DNA of 8,028 nt, taken from Clostridiales bacterium. GTDB lineage: Bacteria; Bacillota; Clostridia; Oscillospirales; Oscillospiraceae. Below, piece by piece: positions 1-5,406 of this stretch. Position 1 is the stretch's first letter. Each line of letters starts with the position of its first letter. The position numbers and the translations under genes were made by a program. Under the pieces are notes generated by a model that did no database searches, was not told the origin of the DNA, and saw nothing but the letters and a program-made list of their open reading frames with translations. The stretch lies in assembly GCA_003533405.1 (NCBI GenBank), contig DQDL01000113.1, positions 734 to 8,761 of the forward strand, read 5' to 3'.

Positions 1-513
1 CAGGCGTATCCGAACATCACCGTCGATGTCATTGTCGGCGGCCGCGATATCGACCGCAGACTTTTAAACGGCGAGGTGCAGCTTGCGTTCATGGACGCAT
101 ACGGCGCACAGGGCTTTGATTGGATACCGCTGTTTTCAAGTCCGCTGGTTGCGGTGTTCCCCAAGGACGACGGGCGTGATACGGATAAGCCGGTCGATAT
201 TCACGAGCTTTTCGGCGAGACATTTATCTCCTCGCCCGAGCAGTATGTTGAGCTCATTTTCCCCGAGGTCACGAGCCACAAGCGTCTGATGATAGACGCT
301 TCCGACGATGCGACCATCATCTCGATGGTGGCCTCCGGCCTCGGCGTTTCGGTGCTGTCGGAGCTTTCGCTGCGTGGCTACGAGCAGAGCGTCAGGACCG
401 TCCCGCTCAAGACCCCCGTCGGTTGCGAGCTCGGCATTGCGACCCGCTCGGTCAAGAATCTTACGCCGGCTGCAAAGTCCTTCGTGTCCTTTGCCAAAAA
501 GCTGAAATACTGA
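1..513 (+). CDS. LysR-type transcriptional regulator, C-terminal part (5' end outside window)
   Basis: The frame is open from base 1 and stops at 511-513, giving about 170 residues. This is the effector-binding domain of a LysR-type regulator; the N-terminal helix-turn-helix lies before the window. Visible family features are a start like AYPNITVDVIVGG, the typical first beta strand of the substrate-binding fold; LLNGEVQLAFMD, matching the family's 'l..g.lDlai' segment; PLVAVFPKDD (hinge strand); and DDATIISMVASGLGVSVLSEL, the conserved second-subdomain helix (usually V.aGlGvs.lPe). It ends AAKSFVSFAKKLKY, the usual closing helix. Such proteins bind a small metabolite and activate or repress target promoters as tetramers; the ligand cannot be read from this fragment. 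brnQ lies next in the same direction, but a terminator and a separate promoter intervene, so regulation of brnQ is only possible, not shown. The first in-window ATG (76) is internal and not the start. Confidence 0.9.
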   Translation, partial: QAYPNITVDVIVGGRDIDRRLLNGEVQLAFMDAYGAQGFDWIPLFSSPLVAVFPKDDGRDTDKPVDIHELFGETFISSPEQYVELIFPEVTSHKRLMIDASDDATIISMVASGLGVSVLSELSLRGYEQSVRTVPLKTPVGCELGIATRSVKNLTPAAKSFVSFAKKLKY

Positions 514-519
514 AAAATA

Positions 520-557
520 ACCAGGTATGAGCAAAACTTATACCTGGTATTCTATTT
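520..557 (+). terminator. Rho-independent terminator of the LysR gene
   Basis: A 12-bp stem pairs ACCAGGTATGAG (520-531) with CTTATACCTGGT (537-548), including one G-T wobble, around the loop CAAAA. It is followed by the T-rich stretch ATTCTATTTT and begins 7 bases after the LysR stop codon. It separates the regulator's transcript from brnQ. Confidence 0.85.
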
Positions 558-612
558 TGGTGGATGCCCGACTTGCGAATAGGGCTATTATAAGACGGGG
601 TAACTAAAACTG

Positions 613-640
613 TCATATCCATGCTACAATCATTCATATC
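613..640 (+). repeat. Direct repeat TCATATC x2, 21 bp apart, around the brnQ -10
   Basis: The heptamer TCATATC occurs at 613-619 and again at 634-640, exactly 21 bp apart (two turns of the helix). The two copies flank the putative -10 element at 625-630. This geometry fits a site bound by a dimeric or tandem regulator on one face of the DNA. A chance match is possible because the region is AT-rich, and no regulator can be named. Confidence 0.35.
622..630 (+). promoter_or_regulatory. Putative brnQ promoter (extended -10)
   Basis: TGCTACAAT is an extended -10 element (TGn plus TACAAT, 5 of 6 to consensus). No good -35 lies 17 bp upstream (about 602-607), as is common when TGn is present. Transcription would start near 637 and give a leader of about 38 bases. 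A second AT-rich candidate, TATTAT at 586-591, lacks a correctly spaced -35. Confidence 0.55.
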
Positions 641-674
641 ACAAAACAGATAGAGATAAGGAAATGATTTTAGC

Positions 675-1982
675 ATGAACAGAAAAAAACTTGTTACCGA
701 CAGCATCGTGGTCGGCTTTGCGCTGTTTGCGATGTTCTTCGGAGCGGGCAATGTCGTGTTCCCGCCGCACCTCGGAATGCACGCAGGTGAGCAATGGGCT
801 AACGGCTTTTTATTCTACTTTATCGCCGATATCGGCCTTGCGCTCGTTGCGATGTTCGCCATCCTGCACGCAGGTGGGGCAGATAACATCACCGGCCGCA
901 TCGGCCATGTGGCATCGAATGTCCTCATGTGTGCGGTTATCCTGTGCATCGGCCCCATGGTCGCCATCCCCAGAACCGCAGCGACCACATTGGAAATGAG
1001 CGTAACGCCGTTCTTCAGCGGCGTGTCGCCCGTGGTGTTCTCGATCATCTTCTTTGCCGTCATCCTGCTTCTGAGCATCAAGCAGTCGGCGGTCATCGAC
1101 ATTGTCGGCAAGATACTCACCCCCGCACTGCTCATCGGACTTCTCGTCCTCATCGTCAAGGGCTTCGTTTCGCCCATCGGCGCTATCGTCGATACCGGCG
1201 TGAGCGCATCGGAGGTCACCGTCAACGGCATCAAGTCCGGCTATCAGACGATGGACGTCCTAGCCGCCATGGCCTTTGGCATCATCATCCTCAGCAGCGC
1301 AGACGAAAAGGGCTACACCGACAGTAAGTCGGCAGCAAAAATGATCGGCATCGCCGCCGCACTGTCGGGCGTGCTGCTCATGATAGTCTACTTTGGCCTT
1401 ACCTACCTCGGTGCGACCGCAAGCACCGTGTTCCCGACCGATATCAGCCGTGCAAACCTCGTCATCGGCATTGTTGAGCTGCTGCTCGGCAAGGCGGGAC
1501 TTATAATCTTTGCCATCGTCGTTGCACTTGCATGCATCACCACCGCCGTTGCGCTGGTGTCCTCGGCGGCAAGCTTCTTTGCAAAGCTTGCAAACGATAA
1601 GATTAGCTACAGCGTGTTCGTCGTCGTCATCTGCGTGTCCTCGGCAGTTATCTCAAACCTCGGTCTCGACATGATAATCGCTATCGCAACTCCGGTTCTC
1701 GATATCGTGTACCCGCCCATGCTGGTGCTGATACTGCTGTCGTGGTTCGGCGATAAGCTGCACAAGAGCGTGTATGTGTCCTCGGTCGCAGGTTCGCTTA
1801 TCGCAAGCGTGCTCGCAACCGCCTCGCTCTACGGAATGAGCGTGCCCGTTGTCGACAGCCTGCCGCTGGCCTCGCTCGGCCTCGGCTGGTTGACCCCCGC
1901 CGCCGTGTTCGGCCTTGTGGCCTATCTCGTCTCCAAGGTCAAGTTCCAAAACGCCCAAACGGCAAACGCACACAATTCGTAA
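675..1982 (+). CDS. brnQ: Branched-chain amino acid carrier, BrnQ/LIVCS family
   Basis: A 435-residue integral membrane protein, normal length for BrnQ, predicted to import leucine, isoleucine and valine by coupling to Na+ or H+. Family hallmarks are near residues 14-34, where the first membrane helix carries FALFAMFFGAGNVVFPPHLG, and near 92-108, IGPMVAIPRTAATTLEM, the conserved loop and helix of this family. About 12 hydrophobic segments follow one another to about residue 422, ending in a short polar tail. The start at 675 is preceded by AAGGA (658-662), a rather long 12-base gap. A closer ATG at 664 only opens a four-codon frame (ATG ATT TTA GCA TGA) whose stop overlaps the brnQ start as ATGA. 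The gene has its own promoter and ends 3 bases before a terminator shared with truA. Substrate range within branched-chain amino acids is inferred from the family only. Confidence 0.92.
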   Translation: MNRKKLVTDSIVVGFALFAMFFGAGNVVFPPHLGMHAGEQWANGFLFYFIADIGLALVAMFAILHAGGADNITGRIGHVASNVLMCAVILCIGPMVAIPRTAATTLEMSVTPFFSGVSPVVFSIIFFAVILLLSIKQSAVIDIVGKILTPALLIGLLVLIVKGFVSPIGAIVDTGVSASEVTVNGIKSGYQTMDVLAAMAFGIIILSSADEKGYTDSKSAAKMIGIAAALSGVLLMIVYFGLTYLGATASTVFPTDISRANLVIGIVELLLGKAGLIIFAIVVALACITTAVALVSSAASFFAKLANDKISYSVFVVVICVSSAVISNLGLDMIIAIATPVLDIVYPPMLVLILLSWFGDKLHKSVYVSSVAGSLIASVLATASLYGMSVPVVDSLPLASLGLGWLTPAAVFGLVAYLVSKVKFQNAQTANAHNS

Positions 1983-1984
1983 AG

Positions 1985-2015
1985 AAAAAATGCTCCACAC
2001 TGTGGAGCATTTTTT
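1985..2015. terminator. Bidirectional terminator shared by brnQ and truA
   Basis: Six A's (1985-1990) precede TGCTCCAC, which pairs with GTGGAGCA, followed by six T's (2010-2015), so the hairpin works in both directions. It starts 3 bases after the brnQ stop codon and overlaps the truA stop codon (TTA on the plus strand at 2014-2016). The two convergent genes share this one element. Confidence 0.9.
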
Positions 2016-2751
2016 AATATCTAACTTCGTTGAGACACAGACCCTTTGCCGGTGCGGTTGGACCTGCGTTCTGGCGGTCGAGGGAGGCGAGAATGTCGGG
2101 GATGGCATCGGGCGATAAATTGCCACGGCCTGCCTCAAGCAGAGTGCCGACTATGATGCGCACCATGTTGTACAAAAACCCGTCGCCGGAAACGGTGAAG
2201 CGCACCTCGTCTCCGAGCCGGTCGATACGCAGTCCGTCAATGCGCCGGACGGCGGAGCGCTTCATGTGCTTTAGCGAGCAAAACGCCGAAAAATCATGGC
2301 TGCCGGTAAAATGCCCGGCGGCCTTTTGCATCGCTGCAAGGTCGAGCGGGTCTGCGACCGTGTACAGGTACTTGCGCTCGAAAACATTCGGGCGGTCACT
2401 GTTCCACACACGGTAGACATAGGTCTTGCCTACGCAGGAGAGCCGTGCATGGAAGCGCGGCTCGGCGATATCGGCAGACACAGCGCCTATATCCTCCGGC
2501 AGCACGCCCCGCAGCCTTTTAAGAATCTCCTCCGGCGGCATTTCAGTCGCCGCACGGAACGATGCTACCTGCATTTTTGCGTGCGCTCCGGCATCCGTCC
2601 TGCCCGAGCCGCTTATCTCGATAGGCTCGCCAAGTATGCCGCTCAAGGCGTTTTCCAGCCTTGCCTGTATGGTATTTTCAGTGTTGCCCTGCCTCTGCCA
2701 GCCCTTGTAGCGGCTTCCGTCGTAGCAGACAACGAGCTTAAAGTTCGGCAT
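2014..2751 (-). CDS. truA: tRNA pseudouridine(38-40) synthase TruA
   Basis: A 245-residue protein, the usual size for bacterial TruA, which converts uridines at positions 38-40 of the tRNA anticodon arm to pseudouridine. Residues 9-20 read CYDGSRYKGWQR, the conserved N-terminal YDG..Y.GWQ motif. Residues 48-58 are GSGRTDAGAHA, with catalytic Asp at 53 (most homologues have Val where this has Ala56). FHARLSCVGKTYVYRV (about 101-116) and FLYNMVRIIVGTL (about 193-205) are the other signature segments, and the C-terminus KGLCLNEVRY is typical. The start is well supported: GGGAGG (plus-strand 2757-2762) lies 5 bases upstream of the ATG. In many Firmicutes truA follows ecfT or ribosomal protein genes; here it stands alone behind its own promoter and a terminator. 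Confidence 0.97.
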   Translation of the reverse strand: MPNFKLVVCYDGSRYKGWQRQGNTENTIQARLENALSGILGEPIEISGSGRTDAGAHAKMQVASFRAATEMPPEEILKRLRGVLPEDIGAVSADIAEPRFHARLSCVGKTYVYRVWNSDRPNVFERKYLYTVADPLDLAAMQKAAGHFTGSHDFSAFCSLKHMKRSAVRRIDGLRIDRLGDEVRFTVSGDGFLYNMVRIIVGTLLEAGRGNLSPDAIPDILASLDRQNAGPTAPAKGLCLNEVRY

Positions 2752-2774
2752 GCCGACCTCCCGTTTTTGCAGCT

Positions 2775-2803
2775 ATTTTACCACACGGCATATATAAAAA
2801 CAA
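2775..2803 (-). promoter_or_regulatory. truA promoter, overlapping the upstream terminator
   Basis: Reading the minus strand, TTGTTT (2803-2798) is separated by 17 bp from TAAAAT (2780-2775), which is preceded by TGG and so forms an extended -10. Transcription would start near 2768, giving a leader of about 17 bases that contains the GGGAGG ribosome-binding site. The -35 hexamer lies inside the T-tract and first stem bases of the hairpin at 2796-2834. Confidence 0.65.
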
Positions 2804-2834
2804 CCGCTTGGATCATGTCCGAGCGGTTGTTTTT
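2796..2834. terminator. Strong hairpin terminator of the small-ORF transcript (symmetric)
   Basis: AAAAACAACCGCTTGGA (2796-2812) pairs with TCCGAGCGGTTGTTTTT (2818-2834) around the loop TCATG. That is 17 bp with a single T-G wobble, including the flanking A and T runs. It can act in both directions, but the only plausible upstream transcript is on the minus strand, from the 31-codon ORF ending at 2851. The stop codon lies 16 bases before the stem, which supports a real, separately terminated transcript there. Confidence 0.85.
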
Positions 2835-2850
2835 GCTTTTCCGGGATTGA

Positions 2851-2946
2851 TCAGAAGATGATCTTCAGAAGGATCCAGAAAAATGTGAGCTTGCCAAATT
2901 TAGCAAACTGATCATTGTAGTCGTCCAGAATAACGTAATTAGGCAT
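2851..2946 (-). CDS. Small hypothetical protein, 31 residues, hydrophobic C-terminus
   Basis: I do not recognise this protein. The frame runs from ATG (plus-strand CAT at 2944-2946) to TGA (TCA at 2851-2853). AAGGAG (plus-strand CTCCTT at 2957-2962) lies 10 bases upstream. The N-terminal part begins MPNYVILDDYND, acidic with Asp8, 9 and 12. The middle carries Lys16 and Lys19. The last 12 residues, LTFFWILLKIIF, are strongly hydrophobic with one Lys at 28. Net charge is about zero. The hydrophobic segment is short for a full membrane crossing, so surface association with a membrane or a partner protein is as likely. A second ATG closer to the Shine-Dalgarno site (2951-2953) opens only a four-codon frame. 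Support is the ribosome-binding site, the terminator 16 bases after the stop, and its placement in a gap too large for simple spacing. Homology in related genomes would decide; a role as a type I toxin-like or regulatory peptide is speculation. Confidence 0.55.
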   Translation of the reverse strand: MPNYVILDDYNDQFAKFGKLTFFWILLKIIF

Positions 2947-3072
2947 GTTCCATATTCTCCTTTCAAATGGCTACCGAGAGCTGACAAGCAGCCCATCTAC
3001 ACATAAGGACGGAAAAAACTTCATGACATTACGGAGGTTTTAGATTTTTTTTCAAAGAAAAGTATAATTTCT
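2947..3072 (-). other. Upstream region/leader of the small ORF, no gene seen
   Basis: About 125 bases between the phzF-family stop and the small ORF. On the minus strand a TATACT hexamer (plus-strand 3061-3066) could be a -10, but there is no good -35 at the right spacing, so the promoter is unresolved. A 6-bp stem, GGCTGC with GTAGCC, around a 13-base loop occupies about 2969-2993 just before the Shine-Dalgarno site. Runs of A and T fill 3013-3060. The small ORF may be read from a promoter here or by read-through from the PhzF-family gene. Confidence 0.4.
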
Positions 3073-3081
3073 TTAGAAATT
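3066..3081 (-). terminator. Weak hairpin at the end of the PhzF-family gene
   Basis: AATTTC (3066-3071) and GAAATT (3076-3081) form a 6-bp AT-rich stem around a four-base loop. On the minus strand it is followed by ATACTTTTCTTT. The stop codon (plus-strand TTA, 3073-3075) sits in the loop. Stability is low, so termination is probably incomplete and read-through to the small ORF is possible. Confidence 0.3.
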
Positions 3082-3849
3082 GATTTCTGCGACCGAGTAG
3101 GTGACCGCCTTGCCGCTCATCTTGATGCGCTCGCCGACCTGACGGCAGTAGAGCGTGCCGCAACGGCGGCTTGCCTGATACGCAGTTATCTCGTTGCTGC
3201 CCTTGACGCCGACCCAGTAGGGCACGATGTGGCAGTGACCCGAGCCGCACACGGGATCCTCGGCGACATTGAGCTTCGGCGCAAACGAACGGGAGACGCA
3301 GTCAAATTCGCCGCTTCCGGCGGCTGTCGTGTGCAGCAGAAGTCCGTCAAGCGCCTTGACCTTCACGCCGTCGGGAGTGAAAGAGCGCACCTGCTCCTCG
3401 TTTTCCAGAACACACAGCAGGTCACGACCCATGAACGCCTTTACGGGTCTCACGCCGATAGCGTCGGCCATGGCGTCCGTTACCTCCACGGGCCTGAGGT
3501 CGTAAGCGGGGAAGTCCATCTCGTAAAGCTCGCCCTTGCGCACGACGGTGAGCTCGCCGCTTAATGTGTCAAACGACACGGCGGTATTTTCCGGCTCAAC
3601 ATAGTTCATTATCACATACGCAGTGCCGAGCGTGGCGTGACCGCACAGGTCGATCTCGCCGCCCGGGGTAAACCAGCGCAGCCGGTACCTGCCGTTTTCG
3701 GGAACGCAGAAGGCGGTCTCGGAGAGGTTGTTTTCACGGGTGATGTTCATCATCGTCTCCTCGTCGAGCCACTCATCCATAACGCACACTGCCGCCGGAT
3801 TGCCACCGAACACACGGTCGGTAAAAGCGTCAACAACATACTGCTTCAT
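3073..3849 (-). CDS. PhzF-family isomerase/epimerase-like protein
   Basis: A 258-residue cytosolic protein of the PhzF fold (two diaminopimelate-epimerase-like halves), a family of acid-base isomerases and epimerases. Motifs in order are DAFTDRVFGGNPAAV (7-21), NLSETAF with the catalytic Glu at 44, FTPGGEIDLCGHATLG (60-75, His71), and SRSFAPKLNVAEDPVCGSGHC (186-206, Asp198). The equivalents in phenazine-pathway PhzF are Glu45, His74 and Asp208. No phenazine genes are nearby, so the substrate is unknown. The frame can be extended to a GTG at 3858, but that GTG lies within the Shine-Dalgarno sequence AAGGAGTG. The ATG at 3849, 8 bases after AAGGAG, is the better start and also brings the catalytic Glu to the family position. 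The gene is divergent from fumC and has its own promoter. Confidence 0.9.
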   Translation of the reverse strand: MKQYVVDAFTDRVFGGNPAAVCVMDEWLDEETMMNITRENNLSETAFCVPENGRYRLRWFTPGGEIDLCGHATLGTAYVIMNYVEPENTAVSFDTLSGELTVVRKGELYEMDFPAYDLRPVEVTDAMADAIGVRPVKAFMGRDLLCVLENEEQVRSFTPDGVKVKALDGLLLHTTAAGSGEFDCVSRSFAPKLNVAEDPVCGSGHCHIVPYWVGVKGSNEITAYQASRRCGTLYCRQVGERIKMSGKAVTYSVAEINF

Positions 3850-3881
3850 GCATATCACTCCTTGATATTAAACATGCCCCG

Positions 3882-3910
3882 ATTGTAGCAAAATTCGTCC
3901 CCGAGTTCAA
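3882..3910 (-). promoter_or_regulatory. Promoter of the PhzF-family gene
   Basis: On the minus strand TTGAAC (3910-3905) is followed after 17 bp by TACAAT (3887-3882), with TGC just before it as an extended -10. Predicted start of transcription is near 3875, giving a leader of about 26 bases with AAGGAG at 3863-3858. This is one of the best promoters in the window. Its -35 is 10 bp from the fumC -35 on the other strand. Confidence 0.8.
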
Positions 3911-3920
3911 GACAAAAGCA

Positions 3921-3949
3921 TTGACAAAACGCCGAAAAGGCAAAATAAT
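3921..3949 (+). promoter_or_regulatory. fumC promoter
   Basis: A perfect -35, TTGACA (3921-3926), is followed after 17 bp by AATAAT (3944-3949, 5 of 6 to consensus). The spacer contains a short inverted repeat, GCC-GAAAA-GGC (3931-3941). Transcription would start around 3954-3957, inside or just before the Shine-Dalgarno sequence at 3953-3958, so the leader would be only about 10-12 bases. Confidence 0.7.
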
Positions 3950-3965
3950 ATCAGGGGGTGATTTT

Positions 3966-5324
3966 ATGAAAACGAGAACCGAATATGACAGCATGGGCGC
4001 AGTCGAGGTGCCCGCAGAGCATCGCTGGGGTGCTCAGACCCAGCGCAGCTTTGAAAACTTTAAGATAGGCACACAAAAGCAGCCGCTTGCGGTGATCCAT
4101 GCCTTTGCGCACCTCAAGGCCGCCTGCGCCATGGCGAACATGGAGCACGGGTGCCTCACGCCCGAGCAGGCGGAGACTGTCTGCGCCGTGTGCAAGGAAA
4201 TTGCCGACGGCAGATGGGACAGCGAGTTTCCGCTTGCCGTGTGGCAGACCGGCAGCGGCACGCAGACGAATATGAATGTCAACGAGGTCATTGCGCACCT
4301 TGCCGCCGAGCGTGGGGTGAAGCTTCACCCCAACGATGATGTCAACCGCTCGCAGTCGTCAAACGACACCTACCCCACGGCGATGTATATCGCCGCCGTC
4401 ACCGAGCTTGAGGAAAAGCTCATACCCTCTTGCGAGGCACTGGCTGCGTCCTTTGCGGCGCTGGAGGCGAGATACCCTGATGTTATAAAGATAGGCCGCA
4501 CGCATTTGCAGGATGCCGTGCCGCTCAGGTTTGCGCAGGAGGTCTCCGGCTGGCGGAGACTCGTCGAAGCGCCGTGCGAGATGATAAAGACGGCGCTTCC
4601 CGAGCTTAAAAAGCTCGCCATCGGCGGCACAGCCGTCGGCACGGGGCTGAACGCTCCGGCAGATTTCGATGCGTGCGTGTGCGGGCATTTAAACAAGCTT
4701 CTCGGCAGTGATTTTACCCCCGACTGCAACAAGTTCCATGCGCTTACCTCCCGTGATGCACTGGTGTTTGCGCACGGCGCTATGAAAGCGCTTGCATCGA
4801 ACCTAATGAAGATCGCAAACGATGTGCGCTGGCTAGCCGCCGGTCCTCGCTGCGGCTTGGGCGAGATAAGCATCCCCGCAAACGAGCCCGGCAGCAGCAT
4901 CATGCCAGGTAAGGTCAACCCCACCCAGTGCGAGGCGCTGACGATGGTCTGCGTGCAGGTCATGGGAAACGACGCCGCCATCGGCTTTGCCGCAAGTCAG
5001 GGCAATTTTGAGCTGAATGTGTTCCAGCCTGTCATGGCGTATGACTTTCTCATGTCGGCTGAGCTTCTGACCGACGCAATTAACTCGTTCCGCATCCACT
5101 GCGCCGACGGTATTGAGCCGAACGCAGAGAAGATGAAGGAGTTTCTTGATTCATCGCTCATGTTAGTTACCTGCCTTACGCCGAAGATAGGCTACGACCT
5201 TGCCGCCAAGTGCGCCAAAAAGGCACAGACCGAGGGCATCAGTCTCAAGCAGGCGGTGCTCGACCTCGGCTGCATGACCGAGGCCGAGTTCGACGAGACG
5301 GTCGACCCCATAAAATTAGTGTAA
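3966..5324 (+). CDS. fumC: Class II fumarate hydratase FumC
   Basis: A 452-residue cytosolic enzyme catalysing reversible hydration of fumarate to (S)-malate without an iron-sulfur cluster, as a homotetramer. Signatures are WQTGSGTQTNMNVNEV (93-108), which separates fumarase from aspartase; HPNDDVNRSQSSNDTYPTAM (121-140), where His121, Asn123 and Asp124 match the second (B) site of E. coli FumC; GRTHLQDA with the His180 equivalent of E. coli His188; GTAVGTGLN (221-229); and GSSIMPGKVNPTQCEA (309-324), the superfamily signature with the catalytic Ser loop. The frame can be extended upstream to a TTG at 3921, but that TTG is the -35 box. ATG 3966 follows AGGGGGTG by 5 bases and gives the usual N-terminus (R.E.DSMG..EVP). 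Residue 141 is Tyr where E. coli has His (TAMHIA). No tricarboxylic-acid-cycle neighbours are present. Confidence 0.96.
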   Translation: MKTRTEYDSMGAVEVPAEHRWGAQTQRSFENFKIGTQKQPLAVIHAFAHLKAACAMANMEHGCLTPEQAETVCAVCKEIADGRWDSEFPLAVWQTGSGTQTNMNVNEVIAHLAAERGVKLHPNDDVNRSQSSNDTYPTAMYIAAVTELEEKLIPSCEALAASFAALEARYPDVIKIGRTHLQDAVPLRFAQEVSGWRRLVEAPCEMIKTALPELKKLAIGGTAVGTGLNAPADFDACVCGHLNKLLGSDFTPDCNKFHALTSRDALVFAHGAMKALASNLMKIANDVRWLAAGPRCGLGEISIPANEPGSSIMPGKVNPTQCEALTMVCVQVMGNDAAIGFAASQGNFELNVFQPVMAYDFLMSAELLTDAINSFRIHCADGIEPNAEKMKEFLDSSLMLVTCLTPKIGYDLAAKCAKKAQTEGISLKQAVLDLGCMTEAEFDETVDPIKLV

Positions 5325-5327
5325 ATT

Positions 5328-5357
5328 CTGCGCATGACCCGTTTTCGGGCGGAGCAG
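5328..5357 (+). other. Hairpin after fumC without a T-tract
   Basis: CCCG-TTTT-CGGG (5338-5349) is enclosed by the weaker outer pair CTGC (5328-5331) and GCAG (5354-5357) with an interior loop. No run of T's follows, so this is not a convincing terminator. Read-through from fumC into the hydrolase gene, in addition to the hydrolase's own promoter, is likely. Confidence 0.3.
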
Positions 5358-5361
5358 CTCA

Positions 5362-5370
5362 TGTTATAAT
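5362..5370 (+). promoter_or_regulatory. Promoter of the DUF2974 hydrolase gene
   Basis: TGTTATAAT is a perfect extended -10 (TGn plus TATAAT). The hexamer 17 bp upstream (TTTTCG, 5342-5347) is a poor -35, but it is dispensable with a full extended -10. Transcription would begin near 5377, giving a leader of about 30 bases that contains AAGGAG. Confidence 0.65.
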
Positions 5371-5406
5371 AAGTAAACCCAAACCCCGAAAGGAGTAAAG
5401 TGATTT

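Noticed and set aside
2716..2946. Similarity of the first residues of the 31-codon ORF (MPNYVIL) and TruA (MPNFKLV), suggesting a partial duplication
   Set aside because: Only the first three residues match exactly and the DNA diverges at once; best explained by chance.
3030..3045. Plus-strand ACGGAGG with nearby AT-rich DNA as a start site for a small plus-strand gene
   Set aside because: No ATG, GTG or TTG at suitable spacing opens a frame of useful length; the preceding ATG frame stops after six codons.
3850..3858. GTG at 3858 as start of the PhzF-family gene
   Set aside because: The GTG is part of the Shine-Dalgarno sequence AAGGAGTG; the ATG at 3849 has correct spacing and gives the family-standard N-terminus.
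3921..3965. TTG at 3921 as start of fumC
   Set aside because: It is the first half of the TTGACA -35 box; AGGGGGTG and ATG 3966 give the standard fumarase N-terminus.
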